A stretch of DNA of 10,819 bases, taken from contig JAKLQB010000930.1 in the NCBI GenBank assembly GCA_022013615.1, positions 1-10,819 of the forward strand, in the 5' to 3' direction. Source of the stretch: Desulfobacterales bacterium (lineage in GTDB: Bacteria > Desulfobacterota > DSM-4660 > Desulfatiglandales > Desulfatiglandaceae). This document shows, one piece after another, positions 5,141 to 10,819 of this stretch. Numbering within the stretch: the stretch's first letter is position 1; each line of letters starts with the position of its first letter. Made by a program: the position numbers and the translations under genes. The notes under the pieces were generated by a model. That model saw only the letters and a program-made list of their open reading frames with translations, was not told the DNA's origin and searched no databases.

Positions 5141-6037
5141 ATGAATAAAAACAAAATAATAAATTTTGAGCCAAAGGAACGGCTCATTGAGAAAGTGGGC
5201 TCCTATATAGATTCAGTAGAACTGTTTTTGGAAGAGCGGGATAAGGCTGTTCCCCTGCTTTTAAAGGCACTGAAACATACCGATCTTAAATTGAGGCATG
5301 AAATAATTTTCCTTTTGGGTAGTTTTGCTAAACAGGAGGTGGCCTGGCCTTTATATCAGATGATGGTTGATCCCCATGAAAATGAAGAAAGCCGCCGCGA
5401 GGCCTCCATCCAGCTCAGCGTTATTTTCCCTTTCCTGAAAGACCCTCAGCCATTAATTGATCGCCTGCTGGAAGACCTCAAAAACGCTGATCCTGAACTA
5501 AGGCTGAATGCTGCATTTGCATTGGGATGGGAGGGAAATGACCAGGTTGTCATTCCGCTGATTGAACTTCTTTACGATCCTCATATCAATGTGCAGCAAA
5601 CCGCGGTCAGCGCCCTTTCCAACCTTCGGGATGACCGGATCATCGGCCTTATGCTGGAACGATTGGAACACGGCCCCCTTGAACAGAAAAGAAGCATCCT
5701 TTTTAATTTGTGGAGATTTTATTCAAAGCGGGATGAAGTTGTATCCATTTATCTCAAATATCTGGATCATGAAAACTCCGATCTTCGCTTCGATGCCCTG
5801 GTACTACTTTCATCGGTAACCGATGCCAGTGAGCATGTGATGGAATTTCGCAAATGCCTAAGAGACCAGGATTCCCGTGTTCGTGCTTTGGCTTTGAAGG
5901 ACTTATGTGAAATAAGCAGAGAGGTACTGCTTGGATTTAAGGATGAGATTGAAGGTATGCTTTCGGACCCTGATATGAAGGTAAAACAGGAAGCAATAAA
6001 GATTCTGAAAAAGATCAGAACAGGCCCCGGCATATAA
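5141..6037 (+). CDS. HEAT-repeat protein
   Basis: A 298-residue, all-helical protein built of about six HEAT/PBS-lyase-type repeats. Clear units include AVPLLLKALKHTDLKLRHEI (36-55), a central block at about 104-180 with DPELRLNAAFALG and DPHINVQQTAVSALSNL, and C-terminal units at about 204-295 with NSDLRFDALVLLSSV, DSRVRALALKDL and DPDMKVKQEAIKIL. Such proteins are scaffolds that bind proteins or nucleic acids, and no catalytic residues are evident. No signal peptide or membrane segment is seen, so it is probably cytoplasmic. The ATG at 5141 lies 6 bases after the last CRISPR-like repeat. The only Shine-Dalgarno-like sequence, AAGGA at about 5123-5127, is inside that repeat. The next gene begins 75 bases downstream on the same strand. 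Confidence 0.85.
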   Translation: MNKNKIINFEPKERLIEKVGSYIDSVELFLEERDKAVPLLLKALKHTDLKLRHEIIFLLGSFAKQEVAWPLYQMMVDPHENEESRREASIQLSVIFPFLKDPQPLIDRLLEDLKNADPELRLNAAFALGWEGNDQVVIPLIELLYDPHINVQQTAVSALSNLRDDRIIGLMLERLEHGPLEQKRSILFNLWRFYSKRDEVVSIYLKYLDHENSDLRFDALVLLSSVTDASEHVMEFRKCLRDQDSRVRALALKDLCEISREVLLGFKDEIEGMLSDPDMKVKQEAIKILKKIRTGPGI

Positions 6038-6040
6038 CAC

Positions 6041-6061
6041 CTGAACGAAAATCCCGTTCAG
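6041..6061. other. Perfect hairpin CTGAACG/CGTTCAG between the HEAT and Tat-protein genes
   Basis: Two 7-base arms (6041-6047, 6055-6061) with a 7-base loop begin 3 bases after the HEAT-gene stop. The absence of a following T-run argues against intrinsic termination. It may stabilise the upstream mRNA or act as a binding site upstream of the next gene. Confidence 0.45.
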
Positions 6062-6112
6062 ACACGATTTAGTAAATTGAATATTTTCATATTCTCATTG
6101 GGAGATTGCCGG

Positions 6113-7240
6113 ATGGAAATCAGCAGAAGACTGTTTCTGAAGTATGCGTGCATAATTGCAGCATCAGCAAATCTACTGTTGCCACTGAACAACCTATCCA
6201 TTGCGAGGGCCGAAGTAAGCGATATTCATGACGTGACAACCGCTAAAGAATTAATAGAGAAGAATCCTAAGGCCGTGGCAACCTCATTTTTACGGGCGTT
6301 ATCAGAACACCCCGCTAAGAATATAAAATCACTGGAGCTTCTTTACGATGTTCATATGGACGTTGCGTGGAATGTTAAGACGAAGATGAGCGTCGCTTTT
6401 GAGATGAAAAAAGATAAGGACCACTATACCTCTATATTCAGTTTGACAGAGCCTGTGGGAGAGAATCTATGGAGCAAATTTGCGTTATTTATTTATGGAA
6501 AACACACCCAGGAATACAAGGAGATGATAAAGAGTATTGAAACGAGATTACAGGAGAGATATCGTCTCAAAAGCAAAAGATTTATGACAGATGAGCTAAA
6601 GGAAATTCTGCCAAAGAAAGAGAGCTACAAAAATCAATCAGGAATTCGAGTATATTTCGATTACACTGAGAATCTAATCAAGTTCTGGGAAGACCAAACA
6701 AAGGCAGACTTCAGCAAATCCATAAAATACACAAACCAGGTAGGCCCCATGGCAGGGTTTTTCAATTTTGTATTATTCGAAAAACCCGAAACCGATTTGA
6801 ATATTATCAACGCATTAAAGCAGGTTGAAGATCTCGGCACCTCAGCCAGGACCTCTCCCGGAAGAAAGAAAGTGAGTTTTCTCTTTGGTGCTGAACTTGT
6901 AAAACTTCAAGACAATACCACTGGGAAACACAACCAATATCCTAACGCCATTTATTTTCAGGGCGATAGCTATCTTGATATCATATATGGGAAAAATATT
7001 TACTACAAGCTCCTCCATAACATCAGCAGCAATGTGAAGATACCATATTCCATCTATTTGGATGGGATAATTAGTAAGACAAAACAAAGGAATAAAGAGC
7101 AAGCACTAAAGCAACTGGCGAAAAGAGACCCGTACTCCCGAGCATACGAACAAGAGTTAGAGGCCTTTGAAACTATGGATGAACTTGCCGCAAAAACCGT
7201 AAATGTATATCTTCATGAAACCAAAGTGATATTTGAATGA
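6113..7240 (+). CDS. Unrecognised Tat-exported protein
   Basis: A 375-residue protein that I do not recognise. I chose the ATG at 6113 because it has a ribosome site (GGGAGA, about 7 bases upstream). It also begins with a textbook twin-arginine signal, SRRLFLK (4-10), followed by a hydrophobic stretch and an ARA site near 31-33. The frame could extend upstream to TTG 6077, but that would bury the signal. The mature part (from about 34) is a mixed alpha/beta, strand-rich, basic protein with no cysteine clusters and no obvious metal or redox motif. The only cysteine is within the signal, so Tat export may reflect folding or partner binding rather than a bound cofactor. The region around 200-330 weakly recalls DUF3108-like periplasmic beta proteins; this is a guess. 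The protein is predicted periplasmic. Confidence 0.8.
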   Translation: MEISRRLFLKYACIIAASANLLLPLNNLSIARAEVSDIHDVTTAKELIEKNPKAVATSFLRALSEHPAKNIKSLELLYDVHMDVAWNVKTKMSVAFEMKKDKDHYTSIFSLTEPVGENLWSKFALFIYGKHTQEYKEMIKSIETRLQERYRLKSKRFMTDELKEILPKKESYKNQSGIRVYFDYTENLIKFWEDQTKADFSKSIKYTNQVGPMAGFFNFVLFEKPETDLNIINALKQVEDLGTSARTSPGRKKVSFLFGAELVKLQDNTTGKHNQYPNAIYFQGDSYLDIIYGKNIYYKLLHNISSNVKIPYSIYLDGIISKTKQRNKEQALKQLAKRDPYSRAYEQELEAFETMDELAAKTVNVYLHETKVIFE

Positions 7241-7296
7241 CAAAGGCCTAAGAGCTTCGTCAACCGCCTATTTTTTTCCTGATGAAATCAAGCGTC

Positions 7297-7689
7297 CTAC
7301 CGTGCAGGTTGGTCTATTGAATGCCCTTCTTCACTTAGGATGGCGACAACTTGAGATAGAGAATCTTCCCGGACAAATATATAGTCTGTATCATACGTTG
7401 AAATTGCGAAAATAGGGATTGTTACCTCTGAAAGTGGATTGATGACCGCAGCAAGAATCCCGGTCAAAGAGAAATCTAACGGCCCTCTAACTTTCAGTGC
7501 TCGCCAATCACATTCAGCCCTGATATTCTCAGGAACATCTTTACTCAAGCAAACTATAGAAAGTTCATCTCTCGAACGTGTAATGGAATAGAATTCCTCA
7601 TTCCGACTCCAAGCTGGAATATCAGCATCTGGAGAGAGCCGACAAACAGCAAATTGGTCAGGTAGAATTGAAAGGGTTAGTTTTGGCAT
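7297..7689 (-). CDS. ACT-domain protein (COG3603, CASTOR-type)
   Basis: A 130-residue protein of the COG3603 group. It has an N-terminal segment with FAVCRLSPDADIPAW (13-27) and FYSITRSRDELSIVC (33-47). The amino-acid-binding ACT domain follows at about 66-125, with GPLDFSLTGILAAV (69-82), the effector-pocket signature, and IFAISTYDTDYIFV (93-106). Relatives are predicted small-molecule (amino-acid) sensors and share the fold of eukaryotic CASTOR; no enzymatic activity is expected. The gene starts 16 bases after the stop of the tup regulator gene on the same strand, so it is probably co-transcribed with the tungstate cluster, although a functional link is only inferred. The ribosome site is weak. 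Its 3' end faces the Tat-exported gene, with 56 bases between the two stops. Confidence 0.85.
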   Translation of the reverse strand: MPKLTLSILPDQFAVCRLSPDADIPAWSRNEEFYSITRSRDELSIVCLSKDVPENIRAECDWRALKVRGPLDFSLTGILAAVINPLSEVTIPIFAISTYDTDYIFVREDSLSQVVAILSEEGHSIDQPAR

Positions 7690-7705
7690 TTACGTATCAT
7701 AGGGT

Positions 7706-8626
7706 TTATTGTTGTGGAAAAACCATTTTCCCGCACAAACTCAGATCATAGCCATCCAGTTTCTCAGCCATCTCCCGGAATTGGGGCTCATGGAGAAGCC
7801 CTAAGAAAAGCTGAACACCCTGTTCAAAAAAATGCTCTTTTGAAATCAGAAGATCATATCTTTCCCAGCGAAGAGGGATGAAGTCCAGACCCAACAGGTT
7901 TGCAACAGGCCTGATTGCAAGCGCCGCGTCAATCCTTCCTGAAAAGACTTCCATGGCCACATCCAGGTGACTTCTGAATTCCTGCTGGTAACCTTCTATT
8001 TGCGATCCTTTAAGCCCGGCTTTGTCAAGTTCCCGATCAAGGAGCAAGCGCGTGCCTGTGCCTTCAGGACGATTGCCGATCTTGATTCCTGGTTGACCCA
8101 GGTCGGAAACGCGGGAAATTTTCTTTGGATTCCCTTTGGCTGCCAGAAGGCCCTGTTCTCTTCGACAGAAATTAACCAGCACGGGAGATTTTCCTTTAAG
8201 TTCCTCCCGGGCAAAGTCAAAATTATATTCCTGTTCATCCTCCTGCAAAAGGTGACTGGATGCCACATGGCACAGGTCACCACCCAGGGCCTTTAGTCCT
8301 CCCATACTGCCCACATTGCCAAACACGGCCACATGGTCCTTGTGGAGACGATTGAAGAGGGAAATAGTCCTGTCCAAAAGGATATCGTTACTTCCAACAA
8401 TAATAAGGAGACCGTGATAAGGGGGCAAAGGACCTGACGGTTCAGGGTAATTGATAGTCTGGTTTTCCAACCACTGTTCCACCAGATGACGCGGAAAGAG
8501 CCACTTTCCCGTCACCTTGGTTGCCGGAAGCCCCTTATCGGCAACAAGGGTATAGATCATTTTCTCATTAACATCGAGAAGCTCTGCAACCTGTTTTGTA
8601 CTTAGAAAAGATTTCGTTTCTTTCAT
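7706..8626 (-). CDS. HTH/periplasmic-binding-like transcriptional regulator of the tungstate cluster
   Basis: A 306-residue one-component regulator. An N-terminal excisionase/MerR-like helix-turn-helix (about 8-56: LSTKQVAELLDVNEKMIYTLVADKGLP, then KWLFPRHLVEQWL) is followed by a domain (about 72-300) of the PF12727-like periplasmic-binding fold. That domain includes NRPEGTGTRLLLD (185-197) and a C-terminal DGYDLSLCGKM motif (291-301). COG1910-type regulators of this architecture sense molybdate, tungstate or related ligands and control the adjacent oxyanion transporter. Location directly after tupC on the same strand supports tungstate as the signal. There is no signal peptide, so the binding domain acts in the cytoplasm. 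GAGGA lies about 11 bases before the ATG, somewhat far. The upstream 104-base gap holds a hairpin and may contain a separate promoter. Confidence 0.88.
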   Translation of the reverse strand: MKETKSFLSTKQVAELLDVNEKMIYTLVADKGLPATKVTGKWLFPRHLVEQWLENQTINYPEPSGPLPPYHGLLIIVGSNDILLDRTISLFNRLHKDHVAVFGNVGSMGGLKALGGDLCHVASSHLLQEDEQEYNFDFAREELKGKSPVLVNFCRREQGLLAAKGNPKKISRVSDLGQPGIKIGNRPEGTGTRLLLDRELDKAGLKGSQIEGYQQEFRSHLDVAMEVFSGRIDAALAIRPVANLLGLDFIPLRWERYDLLISKEHFFEQGVQLFLGLLHEPQFREMAEKLDGYDLSLCGKMVFPQQ

Positions 8627-8650
8627 GGCATCTTAAATCCTCTTCATTGT

Positions 8651-8663
8651 GATTCATCGAATC
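8651..8663. promoter_or_regulatory. Short palindrome GATTC-ATC-GAATC upstream of the regulator gene
   Basis: Five-base inverted arms (8651-8655, 8659-8663) lie about 25 bases upstream of the regulator's start codon, in a position suited to an autoregulatory operator. Only the symmetry is visible; the role is inferred. Confidence 0.25.
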
Positions 8664-8682
8664 TGTAATTATTTCACGCTTA

Positions 8683-8709
8683 CATTGAGGACTGCTTCTT
8701 TCCTCAATG
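8683..8709. other. Perfect 9-bp hairpin between tupC and the regulator gene
   Basis: CATTGAGGA (8683-8691) and TCCTCAATG (8701-8709) form a perfect 9-bp stem with a 9-base loop, starting 21 bases after the tupC stop on the minus strand. There is no T-run on the minus strand, so it is not a canonical terminator. It may attenuate or process the mRNA between the transporter and regulator genes. Confidence 0.55.
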
Positions 8710-8730
8710 GATGTGATCTGAGCCTGTCAA

Positions 8731-9738
8731 TCAGAAAACCTCAATGCTCTCTGCCGGACACGTGAGCCATACCTCTTCACCCACACCCAGTTGTAAGCCT
8801 TTGAACTTTTCTTTGGGGATCAAAACGCTCAATGGAATCCCCACGTCTACCAGGGCTCGCACCCTGCCCTGCTCGCTGGAGAGCTGAATGAGCGTCCCTT
8901 TGAAGCTATTGTCTTCAGACGGATCGCCTCTTCCCTGGCTAACCCTAAGCGTATTAGGATCAATAGATATTCGGATTGGACCTGCCTTATGAGAGGGCAC
9001 ACGCAGCTTCAGCCCATTCTGAAGTACGCAGTACTTGCCTCCTTTCTCGCCAACTTCAACCCGACCGCTGAAGATGTTTTCATAAATAGATTGTGCGATC
9101 CTTCCCTCGTATAGGAACACAATTTCGTCTGCCAATCTTGATGCCTGGATCATATTGTGCGTTGTAAAAATCACTGAAATGCGTTTTTCCCGATTGATCT
9201 CCCGGATAATTCTTTCGATAGTAATTTGATTTTCAACGTCAACGCTGGCAGTAGGTTCATCCATGAGAATAACCTCGGGACCACAGGCCAAAGCCCGTGC
9301 AATGGCAACACGTTGAGTTTCACCACCTGAGAGCTTGTGGGCGATTGCATGCCTGAACATCTCCATACCAACAAGGGCCAGTAGTTCTCCGACAATCCTC
9401 TCTCGATTTTTTTTCGTAGTGTTGCGTATCTTCAAAGGAAATTCCACATTCTTGGAAACTGTTGTTGAGAAGAGGATGGGCTGTTGTTGGACGAGTACGA
9501 CCTTCTTGCGCAGCGCCATTAGGTTACCGCGGGTGAAATTTACCTTTTCAGAATCAAACCAGATGTCTCCGGAGTTCGGTCTGGTGAGAAAGGCCAAGAT
9601 CTCTAAAAGCGTGGTCTTGCCGGCGCCGTTGGGTCCAAGAAGCGCGAGGATTCTGTTCCTTTCCAGACAAAGCCTATCCAAATCCAGTACGGTTCGTTGA
9701 TCATAGGTCTTTTTCAAGTTCATTAGTTCATAAAGCAC
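8731..9738 (-). CDS. tupC: Tungstate ABC transporter ATP-binding protein
   Basis: A 335-residue ATPase subunit that powers tungstate import at the inner membrane. All ABC motifs are present: Walker A GPNGAGKTT (35-43), Q-loop QQQ (84-86), signature LSGGE (136-140), Walker B VILMDEP (156-162) and H-loop TTHN (182-185). Unlike minimal ABC subunits it has a C-terminal extension of about 115 residues. The final part (about 275-335, from FKGTLIQLSSEQGRVRALVDVG) is TOBE-like, a domain that binds oxyanions in ModC-type proteins. Start chosen: GTG at 9738, which has GAGGG 9 bases upstream inside the end of tupB. An ATG at 9723 is the alternative. The assignment to tungstate rather than molybdate rests on the TupA and TupB neighbours. 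Confidence 0.88.
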   Translation of the reverse strand: MLYELMNLKKTYDQRTVLDLDRLCLERNRILALLGPNGAGKTTLLEILAFLTRPNSGDIWFDSEKVNFTRGNLMALRKKVVLVQQQPILFSTTVSKNVEFPLKIRNTTKKNRERIVGELLALVGMEMFRHAIAHKLSGGETQRVAIARALACGPEVILMDEPTASVDVENQITIERIIREINREKRISVIFTTHNMIQASRLADEIVFLYEGRIAQSIYENIFSGRVEVGEKGGKYCVLQNGLKLRVPSHKAGPIRISIDPNTLRVSQGRGDPSEDNSFKGTLIQLSSEQGRVRALVDVGIPLSVLIPKEKFKGLQLGVGEEVWLTCPAESIEVF

Positions 9739-9742
9739 GGCG

Positions 9743-10438
9743 CTACACCCTCGCTCTTCCCTGAATGTAATTTAAGCAGACATTGACTCCAAAGCTTATA
9801 ATGAGGAGAACAATCCCAAGCGCGACGCTCAGCACAAACTCTCCCTTGTCATATTCAAGGGCCATTGCTGTTGTCATAGTCCGAGTGAATCCTTTGGCAT
9901 TACCTCCAAGCATCATGCTGATTCCCACTTCAGCGATGACTCTCCCGAAAGCGAGAATGATGGAAGCCACAATCCCGAAACGGGCTTCTCGAACGATAAC
10001 CCAGGCTGTCTGGACGATGTTGGCGCCAAGTGTCAAGGCCGTTTTGCGATAGCTGTCATCGATGCGGCTGATGGCAGAGATTGTAAAGGTGGTTACGATG
10101 GGTACGATAAGGATCACCTGGCCAATAATCATCGCCTTCTGAGTATAGAGAAGATCGAACGTACCAAAGACTCCTCTCCTGGCTAAAAAGGCATAAACGA
10201 ACAGACCAACCACCACTGTTGGTAGAGCCAGTAATGTATTGAGTACGGTGATGAGCAGCCTTTTTCCGGGAAAGGTCTGAAACGCGATGAAAAACCCGGC
10301 CGGGACCCCGACCACACTCGCAATGAGCGTCGATGTGCCACTGACTTTCAGTGAGACCTGAATAATAAGCAGCAGCTCGGGGTCCCGAGACCAAATTAGC
10401 AATAATGCAGACAGAAAACTATCAGTAAGAAAATCCAT
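9743..10438 (-). CDS. tupB: Tungstate ABC transporter permease
   Basis: A 231-residue inner-membrane permease of the TupB/WtpB type. Hydrophobic segments lie at about 24-50, 61-85, 100-122, 151-175 and 200-225. The cytoplasmic coupling (EAA-like) loop, which contacts the ATPase, is LTLGANIVQTAWVIVREAR followed by RVIAEVG (about 135-172). The family length is about 225-235, so the gene appears complete. It begins 50 bases after the tupA stop, but no clear Shine-Dalgarno sequence precedes ATG 10438. A small symmetric element GAACG-CT-CGTTC (10441-10452) sits directly upstream. Its stop (TAG at 9743-9745) is 4 bases from the tupC GTG, indicating one operon. The substrate assignment follows from the adjacent TupA-like binding protein. 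Confidence 0.9.
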   Translation of the reverse strand: MDFLTDSFLSALLLIWSRDPELLLIIQVSLKVSGTSTLIASVVGVPAGFFIAFQTFPGKRLLITVLNTLLALPTVVVGLFVYAFLARRGVFGTFDLLYTQKAMIIGQVILIVPIVTTFTISAISRIDDSYRKTALTLGANIVQTAWVIVREARFGIVASIILAFGRVIAEVGISMMLGGNAKGFTRTMTTAMALEYDKGEFVLSVALGIVLLIISFGVNVCLNYIQGRARV

Positions 10439-10488
10439 GGGAACGCTCGTTCGCTTGACCTTGGCATTTATGTTGTCCCACAGGAGTT

Positions 10489-10819
10489 TTATTTTGCATC
10501 AGGGACGGCGTCCGGGAAAAAGGCCTGTTGTCCCTGGATTTTGTAATGGGCAATTAGGGCCTGAGCCTTGTGAGACGCTAACCATTTTGCAAAACGATCC
10601 GCCAACTCAAATTTAACATGGGAATACTTCTTAGGGTTGATGGGAATAATCCCGTAAGGATTATGAAGCTTCGGGTCGCCTTCACACAGGATATCGAGGT
10701 CAAGGCCTTGCTTTCGACCGTATTTGTATTTCAAATAGGTCCCGCGATCAGCGAGTATATGTGCCTGCTTCTCCTCAGCATAGGTCAAGGCTTTACCCAT
10801 TCCCTGCCCAATGGAGAGA
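10489..10819 (-). CDS. tupA: Tungstate ABC transporter substrate-binding protein, C-terminal part (runs off the window)
   Basis: The C-terminal 109 residues of a periplasmic tungstate-binding protein. The reading frame is open to the window edge (SIGQGMGKALTYAEEKQAH), so the apparent Met start at 10800 is internal. The recognisable TupA pattern is GMGKALTYAEEKQAHILADR with GTYL, then LDLDILCEGDPKLHNPYGII, then a final GQQAFFPDA. The signal peptide and most of the ligand site lie outside the window. It captures tungstate for the TupBC importer, supplying W for enzymes such as aldehyde oxidoreductases, formate dehydrogenases or benzoyl-CoA reductases; which of these apply cannot be told here. 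The stop TAA is at 10489-10491. Any promoter or metal-responsive leader of the operon is upstream of this gene and not visible. Confidence 0.88.
   Translation of the reverse strand, partial: LSIGQGMGKALTYAEEKQAHILADRGTYLKYKYGRKQGLDLDILCEGDPKLHNPYGIIPINPKKYSHVKFELADRFAKWLASHKAQALIAHYKIQGQQAFFPDAVPDAK

Noticed and set aside
7241..7296. T7 run (about 7271-7277) with flanking AGGC/GCCT as a terminator for the Tat-exported gene
   Set aside because: The potential stem is only 4 bp with a long loop, too weak to call.
7233..7415. 60-residue plus-strand frame after the Tat-exported gene
   Set aside because: TTG start, overlaps the end of one gene and runs antisense into the well-supported ACT gene; composition is not protein-like.

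Overview
The window looks like a chromosomal segment from an anaerobic bacterium, most likely a Desulfobacterota (deltaproteobacterial) lineage. This is an inference from gene content only: a tungstate (Tup-type) ABC importer with its regulator, a rubredoxin-reductase-like NAD(P)/FAD oxidoreductase, a Tat-exported protein, and many short tandem repeats between genes. No rRNA or tRNA gene was recognised.

Layout. (1) 1-2563, plus strand: a flavin-dependent oxidoreductase that lacks its N-terminal FAD-binding region, with a TAG in frame just upstream. It overlaps by 4 bases a tandem-nitroreductase SagB/ThcOx-type dehydrogenase. (2) 2564-5140, plus strand: an AT-rich accessory stretch. It holds a P-loop kinase-like gene, a small two-gene unit (PBECR-like nuclease fold plus DUF2283 protein, possibly toxin-antitoxin), a hairpin element, a multiply broken cas4, and a three-repeat CRISPR remnant. 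(3) 5141-7240, plus strand: a HEAT-repeat protein and an unrecognised Tat-exported protein. (4) 7297-10819, minus strand: in transcription order tupA (3' part only), tupB, tupC, a HTH/periplasmic-binding-like regulator, and an ACT-domain protein. These form one probable tungstate uptake and sensing cluster, convergent with region 3.

The most interesting part is 4185-5134. A cas4 open from ATG 4185 is interrupted by TAG at 4281-4283. It also has two compensating single-base indels in an A-run (4399-4407) and a T-run (4464-4471), and a predicted Asp-to-Gly change in the nuclease motif. About 160 bases downstream lie three diverged 37-base repeats with exact CRISPR spacing (35- and 36-base spacers) and the GATTGAAAC 3' end typical of class 1 repeats. 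Spacer 1 is almost entirely a five-unit 7-base tandem repeat. Spacer 2 also looks like low-complexity dispersed repeat DNA rather than phage sequence. The last repeat lies directly against the HEAT-repeat gene and supplies its only visible Shine-Dalgarno-like sequence. No cas1, cas2 or effector gene is present, so this is best read as a decaying CRISPR locus invaded or overgrown by short tandem repeats. Other period-7 to period-9 repeats sit at 2564-2594 and 4064-4155.
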